From the NCBI GenBank assembly GCA_963969345.1, contig OZ017766.1, forward strand, positions 6,138,001 to 6,202,000: a stretch of DNA of 64,000 bases. Direction: 5' to 3'. A program made the translations under genes and the position numbers. Position 1 is the first letter of the stretch; each line of letters starts with the position of its first letter. Positions 46,837-58,121 of this stretch are shown here, in pieces. The notes under the pieces were generated by a model. It was not told the origin of the DNA and searched no databases. It saw nothing but the letters and a program-made list of their open reading frames with translations. This DNA is from Turbatrix aceti (lineage: Eukaryota > Nematoda > Chromadorea > Rhabditida > Panagrolaimidae).

Positions 46837-47878
46837 GTTTTAGCAGTGAAGGAATGAAGGTGTATCACCTGGCCTCGTTACACATATCAATGACTGCTAC
46901 TGTAAAACTGTGATAAATATGTATAACAGAAGTAAATAAACGGAAAATCTAAAAAAGTTACCAATTAAAAAGAATAGGTTGTCTCAGATTACTCGTTTTT
47001 CAAGTTTTTTATACATACGTGCAGTGGACGCAATGAAATCCCGCGCCTCGTTAACAAGCCTACAAAGTCAGCTGTCAGGGGACCTGATACTGTAGCCAAA
47101 ACAGGTGTTTTAGAATAATGAAAGTATACTATAAACAAGGCTGAAGCAATGACGCTCGCAAATGTTGTGCATACAAACGTGTTTAAAATAATTACGTGAT
47201 CACACTAAGTTCGATAAATAAGTTCTACCAACGAGCATTCGCCAAACAACGTATTCACTAAGAAAGCAATTTGCACTCTGTAGTAAAGGCAAAGATTGAG
47301 ATTACTGTCTCTCACAGAATTGACCGATGTTGTGTTCCATATATACAGAAACTTGGCTTTTTCTGTTGTATTATATAAATTAGTGATAGTGACGCAATTC
47401 AATGTCAATGAATTCAAATAAATGAAAAAAAATTGCACCAATAATCTATCTTATATGTAATAATGTACTTCTTATAAGTGTCTACAAAAGTAAATTAAAC
47501 AAATTAATTAGCAGCAGAAGCATGTTTAAAACAGAAAGCGGTAACCATTTTCATGAAGAACGGAAAAGCTCGAACAACGAATCTGGCTACAGTTTAATGT
47601 ACTAGAAATAAGCTATTCTCAATGTGCGTTCTTCAAAAGCCAATAAAAATTATTGGTCTTTCAACATTAAGCTTAATGGCACCGGTAATTGCCTGTTATT
47701 TTTTTAAGAATGTAAAATGTCATCAAATCATGAGATCGTTTTTTATCACATACAAAAAAATTGTAACAACACATGCTACAAACAATGAAGGTCACAATAA
47801 AAAAACAAAAACAGTTATAAAACAAAAAAAATACCGGTATTCAACAATTCAGGCAAGGCTCATTTAATTAACAACCAA
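46837..47878. other. Intergenic region within the receptor cluster
   Basis: About 1 kb between paralogues B and C with no recognisable feature beyond likely promoter and 3' flank. Confidence 0.45.
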
Positions 47879-49339
47879 CTAAGACCACTGTTTTCGTAAT
47901 AAAGTAAAGTAGATATCATTGACGTTTTTATCAACAGGACGAACACGATTCTTTTTTTTGAATAATCTAAAAATGGATAATTGATTAAAAGTACGGGGCG
48001 TACCATTGTATATAACGTAATTATGTACACCTCACTGCCGTAATCAAACGGAAGTTTTATGACTCAATAATCCTCTCCCATCGAGTAACACAACCTTTTT
48101 TTGTGTGTGGGAATCTTAGTTATTTAGCTCCAGAGCTTTGGTTCTATTCTTGGTCTTAGAGTACCCGGAAGGAAGTGGGGGTTTGATGTAAAGTTCGCGT
48201 TCGTTACACAAACATAATAATTTAGACCAAACTTTGCACTTTGCGGTAACATTTAAAATAATGTAATCCAAATGTGTCCAAAATCAGTTTTGAGATCCAT
48301 ACAAAAAAACTCACGCAGCTCTGTAATCTCTGTTCGAAGAAAACATTAGAATCGGTTCAACAATGCACCGCGAAGCGTGGAAAACATCGAAAGCCGTACT
48401 CGCAATTAACGTTTCCGTAACGTACCTAAAAATCGTGATATGGAATTCCCCGTAGCAAATTATTTAAAAAATCATACTCATTAAAAAACGCGTAAACAAA
48501 AAGGTAGTAAACAAATCCCATCTGAACAATGTTAGTTGCAACGTAGAATATCGAAGTCACAACCATCATTTTAACAATTTTTATATTTTCACCAACTTGA
48601 AATCTTTGAGTTAATGATAGTTTATTTTTAATCTTTGCTCTGTGACTGTTGACGACCAGTAAGAGCAAAAAACCCTGAAATCAGCAAAGTTCAATGCTTC
48701 TGGATGAAAACAAACAAACCATTGTGTAAACAATTGTAGCGACAAAAATTATTATGGCGCCTTGATAGCATACTTCTATGCCGGCTATTTCAATGTATAC
48801 GACAAGGATCATTGTTAAGCACCACTAAAAAGGTTGTTAACGGTTTTTAAAGGGTAACCTGCAACTTACAGGTGCACCGGTAAGTGTATACAACAACGAT
48901 AGTTTTGAAGATCGTTCATAGTTATTCGAATAAATAGTACTGTACATCCTTTCAATGAGTATAGTTAAACTGCTCCAATTTGGAAATAGTGTCAAACTCA
49001 TAGCAAGAAATTCAAATGTTGAATTCTTCCATTGGGAAGTCATGAGATGGGGTACGACAATGTAAACTCTAAAAAAAAGTATTGTTCTGTAACCGCAATT
49101 GCATACTGTATATACCTAAAAACAACATAGACCAGAACTCCCATTCCTTCGTTGATCAGCAAAACCCGGATGTTGAAATGAAACAATTTTGTTGTGTAGA
49201 AGAGCCATATTTTGATGGACGACAGTAGAGCAGCAAAAACATACAGTACAAGCTGGAGGTAGAGCAGTGCTAAATACAATCCAGAAGGATTTTCCCGAAT
49301 TCTTTGAAACTCGATATCAAAGCTGCTGATATCAGGCAT
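47879..49339 (-). CDS. 7TM chemoreceptor, tandem paralogue C
   Basis: Exons in order are 49116-49339, 48870-49068, 48720-48824, 48478-48674, 48315-48425 and 47879-47966, giving 307 aa. Conserved blocks are FHFNIRVLLINEGMGVLVYVVFR, WSSLTILIERMYSTIYSNNYE, LSLTQRFQVGENIKIVKMM, RCIVEPILMFSSNRDYRA and a tail ending IYFTLLRKQWS. The last intron (47967-48314) is longer than in the other members. The first two exons together are 423 nt, the same as the fused first exon of paralogue E. Confidence 0.9.
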
Positions 49340-49743
49340 TGCACCGAGACTCGACGGCTTTTGATATGACTGTAGTGTAAATAAATAGATGTATGAACAG
49401 AGATTGGATAATATCTATGTTGCATACATGCTGTTCAACATGGCACGACACCTGCATGTGTTTAGTGGAAAAATTACATGTCAATATCTCTAATTAGGCG
49501 TACCTAGCATGCGTAATCGAAAAACGGAAACAATTATAATTCAGGTGTTTGTTGGTCTTGGGACATGTATATTGGCAGGTTCACTATTTTTTTCTGATCT
49601 TAACAAACAATCCCGGACCGGGCATGTCAGTTTTTTTTCCCGTTAGCACATGTGTCCCCTCATATCACCTGCTCAAACAATGTAATGCAATGCTGTAATG
49701 CATTTTACCCTTTACAACATGTTTTTGTTAAAAACATCCATTT

Positions 49744-50919
49744 TCAATTTTCCCACTGCTTGTGAAGTTGTTTGAAATACACAATTGATGGATTTCGCTC
49801 GATAAAGATTGGAACAACATCCGTTTTGCAAGGTCTAAGGAAACTGAAAAGTATCTACCGTAATACTTTAAAAAACGCATCATTAAAGAACTTACGCTCT
49901 GCGATATTCCAGGTTAAAAAATATGGTCACCAAAGGTTCTACGGCAAATCTAATGACCGCAAAGGTATCAAAGATGCTAATTGTGATGCTTAGATCTACC
50001 GAACCACTAAAAATGTGATATATGTGAGGGTATTACGCAGTGGCATAACTTACTCCCGCGGGACGTATACAAACATTACAATCATCATTAAGCCCTGAAT
50101 CACACCCATAATGACAGAATAAATAGCAGTTGCAGTCATGATTTTGATAATTTTTATGTTCTCTGCAAGTTGAAACTTTTTGCTCAGCGTCATCGATCGA
50201 ACCATGCGAGCTTTGTAAAAATTTATGTTCCATAGTATTACAAAAACCTGAAAATTTTATCTGAAGAATTTTGTTGTTTTTAAAAAACGACGAACGTAAG
50301 CATAAGCAATATTAACGACATTGGCAATAATAGTCATGGGTATAAAGTGTTGGTCTGGTTTCCAGTATATCCATGCTAAATGCAAGGATGTTAAAACGAA
50401 CTAAAATTGTTCTAATTATGAACATTGAAACAATAAATGACAAAAACCAACCGGAAAAGCAGATAACAAAAGCAAAAACCTTTTATCAAAACTTTGTTCG
50501 TAATCCTGAACACGAATCGTGCTAATCAAACGTTCCACCATGATTGCAATATTGCACCACATAGAAAATCCGATAAACGCCATTGAAACATTTGCAATGT
50601 GTTCATTTGACAAACCACCAACCGTAATTTTTGCGACGACAATTTGAAATCTAAAAACCATAAAATAAATATATACTATTATGCAACAGCTGTTTTTTTA
50701 CCTGGCACACATCAGAACCAAAAACCCGGTATTTTCGATAAAAAATAGCATTCGAATATTTCTATGAAACTGTCTGATTTTTAGGATACAGAAAAATCTC
50801 AACGTAATCGTACAAAAACCAATGATGACAAAGGTAAGTTGGATATGGTGCGAAATTTTTACCACTGGCAGGTAGTCACCGATAATCCTGGGATCCTCAG
50901 TGGTGGTACCCAGTTCCAT
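49744..50919 (-). CDS. 7TM chemoreceptor, tandem paralogue D
   Basis: Exons in order are 50702-50919, 50452-50650, 50296-50400, 50054-50247, 49896-50006 and 49744-49834, giving 305 aa. Conserved blocks are FHRNIRMLFFIENTGFLVLMCAR, WCNIAIMVERLISTIRVQDYE, MTLSKKFQLAENIKIIKIM, RFAVEPLVTIFFNLEYRRA and a tail ending VYFKQLHKQWEN. It is the most diverged member in the N-terminal half but keeps exon sizes 199, 105, 194 and 111 exactly as in paralogue B. Only ~0.3-0.4 kb separates it from each neighbour. Confidence 0.9.
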
Positions 50920-51216
50920 GACATAAATGAATTAAGAATGACGCTGACCATAAAGTGCCAAAAACCACCGCGTAGTCAGAATACAGAGCATTCTATTCGT
51001 CTGATGTGTCTTTTTTTACAATTTCCCCTTCTAAATATTTACAACGCAAAAGTGTGTGTAATTTAAGCACCGCTAATCACCACCCAGAGTTATCGTAACA
51101 AGTACAATTTTTGTGATATTACAGTGGTACGCGCGCAAAAATAAATGCAGGATACACATATTACATTAAATTAGAACTTTGGAAGTAACTTGCGGACAAA
51201 CGAAGAATGTCTAGTG

Positions 51217-53912
51217 CTATGCCCATTGCTGGCGTAGGAGTGTAAAATAGAGTTGAGGTTGATCCGAACTCATTACTTTCGATCCTGCCAATTTCTTTGA
51301 CTTGCAAAACCTAAAAAACAATGCAAGACAATAATTTCGGATTACTGAATAAAAATGTTTTATACAAGTTTTTAGTTGCCAGAAACATAATTACGGGTTC
51401 TACGGCGCACCGGATTGCCACAAAAAGATTCATCGTAATGGACAATATCAAGTCGGCGTATGGATCACTGAAAGACAAAAAATTATCCTATTTAGACATA
51501 TATAGCTTATATAACACTTACATCATATACGCGTGAAACACTAAAAAATATCCAAGAACACCGTGAATACTGTTGGCAAAAGTGGTAAATATCGACACAA
51601 TGGCCATCATTTTGACCATTTTTATGTTTTCCAAAATTTGAAACTTTTCTGATAATCCAGTCTTGTTTTCGACATTTGCCCGTTTGAGATTCATTTTTAG
51701 GAGTATTACAAAACCCTAAAATTTAATTTTCAGGTGTGTTATACAGTGCGTTTCAAAAGGATAAGTTCACCCCTAAAATCGGATTTTGCAAAAAAATGGT
51801 TGAACCTATGATAACGTGAGTAAGCTCATTCGATCCGGCGTAAAAAGTTACGCTAATCAGGACAGTTGGGAAAGCAATTCGCAACAAATTGCGGCCACAA
51901 AAAATAAAGTTCATTTTTTGACCGTTTCAAAAGGATAAGTTCACTTTGGATTTTAGTAAAAATAATTTATTTTAGGGGTGCTAAAATTCCGAAAACTGGC
52001 TATCTTTAACAAATGTGATGTCTTATATTAGAATATGCCATAAAAGCCTTGATGCGCACACTTTTATAATTATTTTTTACGAAATTTTTGGAATAAACTC
52101 ATCAACATCGATGTCGCTTCCTCAGGTTCAGTAATTGCCGAGATAGGGCGTCTATTGCCCCAAACTTTAGGCTAAAGATACCCTTGCAAGTTTTCAAAAC
52201 ATTTCAGATTAATTCACCCAGATTGCCATAATTTAAAAAATATTTTTTGATGTTGAGTATTAAAAAAATTATGATTTTCTGCAGTCTTTTACCTCACCTG
52301 ACCGAGCTAATTTTTTTCTGGATCATCGACGAATCTAAAACAATAGTAGGCAACTATTCTGAACTTTTTGACACAATTTGCGGCCTATGCAGCTCACGAC
52401 AAACATTACACCGGGCGTTTTGTTAAAGCCAAGTTCAGCCACCCTCACCACGGAAGCCTCCACCACAAAAATTGCAGCTTTTTTAAAAGACCTACGTCTG
52501 GAAACTCTTTAATACATTTTTGCATTCCAAAGTTAATCGTTTGTTACCAATAAACCCAATATGAATGGCTACATTCGTAAAAAAATTGGAATATTAGAAC
52601 TTGACATCTCAATCTAACCTTTGAGCTATAGCATCCTCTGCGCCTGGGTTTTGTTTCGAACTGAATGACCTGCAAATTGTGTCAAAAAGTTCAGAATAGT
52701 TGCCTACTATTGTTTTAGACTCGTCGATGATCCAGAAAAAAATTGGCTCGGTCAGGGGAGGTAAAAAACTGCAGAAAATCTTAATTTTTTTAATACTCAA
52801 CATCAGAAAATATTTTTTAAATTATGGAAAACAGGGTGAATTAATCTGAAATGTTTTGAAAACTTGCAAGGGTATCTTTAGCCTAAAGTTTGGGGCAATA
52901 GACGCCCTATCTCGGCAATTACTGAACCTGAGGAAGCGATCTTTGATGTTGATGAGTTTATTCCAAAAATTTCGTAAAAAATAATTATAAAAGTGTGCGC
53001 ATCAGGGCTTTTATGGCATATTCTAATATAAGTCATCACATTTGTTAAAGATAGCCAGTTTTCGGAATTTTAGCACCCCTAAAATAAATTATTTTTACTA
53101 AAATCCAAAGTGAACTTATCCTTTTGAAACAGTCAAAAAATGAACTTTATTTTTTTGTGGCCGCAATTTGTTGCAAATTGCTTTCCCAACTATCCTAACT
53201 AGCGTAACTTTTTACGCCGGATCGAATGAGCTTACTCCCGTTATCGTAGGTTCAACCGTTTTTTTGCAAAACTCGATTTTAGGGGTGAACTTATCCTTTT
53301 GAAACGCACTTTATACATATATCGCGTATACTTACACACGTATAAAGCGCCGTAATAATTATGTGTGTATACCATATCAATGAACTCATCGGTGCCATGA
53401 GAAGTATGCCAATAGTTGTGCCTAATATTATCCACTGAAACATTATCAACACTTTGCTATCGATTATCATCATTGATATTGAAACCCACCGGTAAAAGTA
53501 TAAGGCAGATAAGTTGTGTTCTGCTTCTGGCGGATTCATAGGATTTTGCCGTTATGGTACTGTACAGACGCTCAAGCATGATCGACGTGCTACTCCACGT
53601 TGCAAAGTACATAAAAGTTATTGCAAAAGTTTTGAGGATAGAACCCCCGTCCCAGACACCCGTCAGAGACTCCTTAGCAACCAGGTAAAATTTTAGACAA
53701 CAGAAAATCTGAGTACCAATATTTTCATTGACAAGCAGGATTCGAATGTTGATATGCAAAGAATGAACGCGAGCAAATAAAACAAGTCGAAGCATGGATA
53801 GAAAGAATCCGGCAACCAGAAGAGTACCTTCAGTTCTCAACAAGAAGGTATAAAGATTCGATGGATGAGTCCGCAAGGCATACAATTCAGCAGCAAATTG
53901 TTGGTACTCCAT
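51217..53912 (-). CDS. 7TM chemoreceptor, tandem paralogue E (intron loss, transposon in intron)
   Basis: Exons in order are 53490-53912, 53336-53434, 51522-51715, 51366-51467 and 51217-51310, giving 303 aa. Blocks are HINIRILLVNENIGTQIFCCLK, STSIMLERLYSTITAKSYE, TGLSEKFQILENIKMVKMM, RCAVEPVIMFLATKN and a tail ending LYFTLLRQQWA. The first exon is continuous through the position where the other four have intron 1, and its length (423 nt) equals exons 1+2 of paralogue C, so the intron was removed precisely. The second exon is two codons shorter and the penultimate exon three codons shorter than in the paralogues. The 1.6-kb intron 51716-53335 is almost filled by a foldback element. Coding frames remain intact. 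Confidence 0.87.
51745..53310. mobile_element. Foldback element with ~640-bp terminal inverted repeats
   Basis: The left arm 51745-52381 begins AGTGCGTTTCAAAAGGATAA and the right arm 52672-53310 ends with its complement; the arms are nearly perfect inverted copies. The ~290-bp centre has no transposase-like ORF. TTATAC stands immediately outside each end, which may be a 6-bp target duplication; alternatively the ends are TATA(C/A)AGTG with a TA duplication, as in Tc1/mariner relatives. The element is non-autonomous and lies inside an intron of chemoreceptor E. Confidence 0.92.
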
Positions 53913-54673
53913 TGAAGCTTACTTACGTGAGTATTTAGTTTGTGACTGAATTTGAAGAAAGAAAAATAAAATATTATTATTCATCGAAAACCAAAACTTT
54001 AAAAAAACCAACACGCAACCGAGAGGGCACTCGCGTGTGTGGCACTAAACCGGATGATGACAATAAATATTTGCATTTTGTTTACGGTACCTACAGGGTG
54101 ACAAATTTCGTGAAACACATACAATATGTTTCGTTTAATTGAAACAGAATTTAATAAATGTACGGTTTCAATTAAATGAAAGGTTAAATCATAATTTACA
54201 GTTTTAAGAAATATTGAAATGCATTCCCATTTACGACGATCTTAAATATAAAGCAAATAAAACATACAATAGAATCCCGAAGAAAACGGTATTCTTTAGA
54301 AAATACAAAAACGTTAATGTCAGAGAAATACAAAACGACCGTTAAAAGTATGGATTAAAGGCCGTAGCTCGGCATCAGAGTTTTTTTTCAAATGCCACTA
54401 CCGCCTCTCAAAAAGATACAATTATTTTTAAAAAACTAAGTTACTTAGTTATTATAGTACACGCTGGAACAGCATGACTACATTACCTCATGACAGTACC
54501 TTATTGTAACTTTGTTATCCCTGTACCGGAAAACATATAAAAGTGTTTTCAACTTTAAAAACACTTACGTGTACAACAAATCGTTATACCTGAAACAATT
54601 TTGATTCCAAACACATTTTCCATCATTTTCGTGCCGAGACCGCGTATTTCCCCTTTTCTGTACAGGACCAGAA
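53913..54673. other. Intergenic region
   Basis: Promoter side of chemoreceptor E and 3' flank of the CDF transporter. Nothing else was recognised. Confidence 0.45.
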
Positions 54674-56993
54674 TTAGACTATTTTATGCTCAGTATTGGG
54701 ATTGTGATCAAAATTGTAGTCAGAATGGACAAAAGCACGTTCAACCTCGGGCAAAGCCTCCAACTTTGTCTGTAGAGTTTCACTGATGTCATGCGTAAGA
54801 CGAAGAGGCATTTCTCCATCCAACACCAGGTGAACTTCGACGAGAAAGCGGTGGCCAAAGTGATAGACATACACGGTATCGATGAACTGGATTTCTGAGT
54901 CGTGGTCAATGCAGAGCTAAAAATGTGGGTCAAGGGGATGGCGCAAAAAAAGATCAAACCTTGATGATTCGGTTGATAAAGTCCGGCTTCGCAGAACGTC
55001 CGCTCAGCATGTTCAGCTGATCCTTGCCCGTGAAGTACCAGGTAGCAGCGATGTATATCGAAACGAGGATGGCACCGATAGGATCGAGGTAGACCCAGAG
55101 ATGCTGAGCCGCGAAGGCACACAGCAACACGGCTGCGTTCGAGAGACAGTCATTGCGATGATCCTGGGCCAAGACGTCAATGGACTGATTGCTGGGCTGG
55201 CTAAAACGGCACGAAATTGAAAAAAAAAGGAAAAAGATGCAAACATTACATACAAACGCGTGCGCATGGATACCCAAAAAGAAAACTAATATCCAACTTT
55301 TTTCGCCTTGAGACACGTTTTTTGACGCGTGCGCATGCATTTTCGACTGGAAAACTGGTTACCAACTTTTTTTCGCCTTGAGACACGTTTTTTGTAAGCA
55401 AATGTAAAACTCACTACTTGCAAGCGATAAATAGACCCAGTTTGACGACGACCGTAAGCATCATGATGACGATAGTCGGCCAATCAACCGTTGGATCGAC
55501 GGATTGATCGACAATGGACGTCACCGCCCGGATCAGGATTTGGACCGAAGCGACGGCCATGATGACGGAAACAATGACGAGCGCGAGTGGCTCGAGCCGA
55601 GTCCGTCCCCGAGGGTAGTCGTAGGGATCGCGGCGTCTCACCGCCCTTTCCGTCTTCCAGATGACCAGGCCGGATGTAATGTCTACCATTGATTCAATGA
55701 ACGACGAAAAAATGGACAACGATCCAGACAGGTACGCAGCTATTGCCTTGGAAAACACGAGAACGACGTTGACGATGAGCGTGATGAGTGCGAGTCGGCG
55801 AACTGAATTGTCCTCCGGTACGTCGTCAGAATCGGTGTCTGAATGCGTTCTGAAAAAAATTTAACAAAGATAAAATTTTTTTTTAATCTCTTACCTCTCG
55901 ATTACGGTGATTTGAGGCGAAGTTGGCTGGTGACTGCTGCCACCGGCCGTAACGCCAGGTACGCCGTCACCTGTTCCCCGAAGCAGTGCCTGGTCCTCGC
56001 GTTCCTCCTCCTCGTCGACGACTTCGATTCTGACCATGTTGTTTGTGAGACTCAGTTTTTTCAGTTTTTCTGACATCCGAGTATCGTCTTCATACTTTCC
56101 GAGGAGATTGTTTTGCCGCTTGTAAAATTTGTTAACCCGCCTGCCTTTACATGACTGGCAATGTTTTCCATTCGAAACGGCCGGCTGAAAATTTACAATT
56201 GTATCGGGAGTGATAAAAAAATGAAGAAAGAATGTGGATTGGAAATACCCAAAATTTCCTGATCAAAAATGAGTGATTTTTTGAGATAGAAATGACATTT
56301 TGGGAACGAAATTTCGCCAAAAAGTTTTACCGTGTGAAGTTTTTTTACTGTAAAATTTTGCAGAAAACATGAAAAATCGCCTTTTTGCCATCATGGAACG
56401 GTTTTACTGTGAAATGTATTTTGCTGCCCGAATCATGATCTGGATAACTTACAATTGCTGGAAATGGCGTTTTTTTTTCTCATTTTTGACGATTTTTTGC
56501 ACATTGTAGCTAAAAAAACTACGGCATTTCCAAAGCTGAGTACAAATTGACCGAAGTGATTTTTGATGAAGAATCCGAGAAAAATATTGGGTTATCATCT
56601 TGAAAAATGCCGATACAATTGTTACCATTTCGGCATTTTTCAAGGTCACAGACCCATATTTTTATTTTTTCCTCGGATTCTCCATCGAAAATCACGTTGG
56701 TCAATTTGTACTCAGCTTCGGAAATGCCGTAGTTTTTTAGCTACAACGCATCAAAAATCGTCAAAAATAGCAAAAACGCGATTTCCATCAAATGTAACTC
56801 TTCCAGATCATAGTTCAGACAGCAAAATACATTTTACAGTGGAAAAATGTGCGACTAAAAAAACACAAAAAAATCTAACTTGTGTTTGTGGTGGTTCGGG
56901 ACCATCGGCGCTTGAGACATCTGGAATATCGATTACGGTTTCCTGAGCGGATAATTTACGATCATTTACGGGTGCTTGTTCGGGGGTATCCAT
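54674..56993 (-). CDS. Cation diffusion facilitator (CDF), Mn-type
   Basis: Exons in order are 56880-56993, 55895-56184, 55418-55849, 54960-55200 and 54674-54916, giving 439 aa. The cytosolic N-region has a CxxC pair (HCQSCKGRR), the element KFYKRQNNLLGKYEDD and an acidic stretch (VVDEEEERED). The membrane part shows RRLALITLIVNVVLVFSK, SLSIFSSFIESMVDITSG, the CDF loop DYPRGRTRLEPLA, IDVLAQDHRNDC and LDPIGAILVSIYIAATW. The C-terminal domain (FIDTVYVYHFGHRFLVEVHLV ... HDISETLQTKLEALPEVERAFVH) is the usual ferredoxin-like dimer domain. The helix-5 site is DxxxD (DHRND) rather than the HxxxD of zinc transporters, which in CDFs goes with manganese-type transport. It should export metal from the cytosol by proton antiport. 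Intron 1 carries a MITE-like hairpin. Confidence 0.92.
56402..56846. mobile_element. MITE-like hairpin, copy 3 (in CDF intron 1)
   Basis: Terminal arms TTTTACTGTGAAATGTATTT and the inverted AAATACATTTTACAGTGGAA flank the same GCTGCC...GGCAGC-type palindrome seen at 27736-28167. Shared internal words are GTAGCTAAAAAA, GCATTTCCAAAGCTGAG and AAAACGCGATTTCC. This copy shows the longest terminal arms of the three. Confidence 0.85.
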
Positions 56994-58121
56994 ACCTGCA
57001 AAAAAAGAAAGAGTGTTTGTTAATGATCAAAAAAGTGACAGGTGTGATCACTTTATAAACTATGTACGTCTGACGTCATAACGAATTATCAACAGATTAC
57101 ATGCACTTGAAAAACGATTACCCAACCGACAAGTGGGTGCAAAAACCTGACAGAAAACATTACAAATAATAATTATAGAAAGAAACGTCATTCAAAAAAG
57201 TTCCGCGATTGTGATTGCGTGAACTTTTTTTATGCAAGTGTGCACTAGAGTCTAGACAACAAAGTATAAGCAAGAAAACAAAAAGCAGACTAACAAAAGT
57301 TAGTCAGCGATCGATCGATCTATGCTGAATTTGATGGAATATAAGAAACATTTTTTGTGTTTTGCCGCTGGCTGGTGAACACAAAAAATAAAATGCATGA
57401 ATACAAAAAAAGTAAATGAATATATTGTCCACGTTTTTTTTAAAAAGAAAAAAATGTGTCGCCCAGGGAGATTTCGCCAATCTGGCGCAAAACTAAACAA
57501 AAATGAGTAAAAAATAAGAACGAAAAACAAAGTGTAAAAATCCTGCCACCAAAAAAAGCACGCACAAGAGCAAATAACACCTACATCCAATCAGTATTTT
57601 TTCGCACAGCAAAATTCGTAAAATTCGTTTCAAATTGTCCAAAAATGAAATGTTTTGAACTGCAGGATCAAACATGTGGGTTGCAGCGCGGCGGAGTGCG
57701 CGCATTTTGCGTGCACACAGAACAGATCCTGGCGCGAAAATAAAATCCTTGTTTGATCGTAACAGTTTCACCCCTATTTCTGTCATTCTTTTGCTTTTTT
57801 TTTCTGGCGTTTCCTTTGCTTTTCGTGATTTGCCGTTTTCGTTACCTTCTCTTCGTTTTGATTTCTTTCAAATGCTTTGATTTCTTTCAGATACGTTTTT
57901 GATACTTTGTACCTCAAAATTCTTCATTTTTTTGACTTTTAGGCCTTTTCGATCGTAATAGTTTACCCCTATTTCAGTCGTTTATTTTGCATTTAATTTT
58001 TTTTAAATGTTTTTATTTAGGTATGTATTGAACGCGTTTTTGATACTCCGTGATGTAAAATACGTTTCTTTTTTCGAATGATTTCCATTTTGTTTTTTTT
58101 TTCATTTTTAGGCCTACCGAA
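56994..58121. other. Intergenic region between divergent genes
   Basis: Promoter region of the CDF gene and of the gene starting at 58122. Short open frames only. A likely trans-splice acceptor (TTCATTTTTAG, ending 58111) stands just before the ATG of the downstream gene. Confidence 0.5.

Noticed and set aside
52368..52553. ORF in the centre of the foldback element as a transposase
   Set aside because: Only 61 codons, no DDE/D or HTH motif; the element is non-autonomous.
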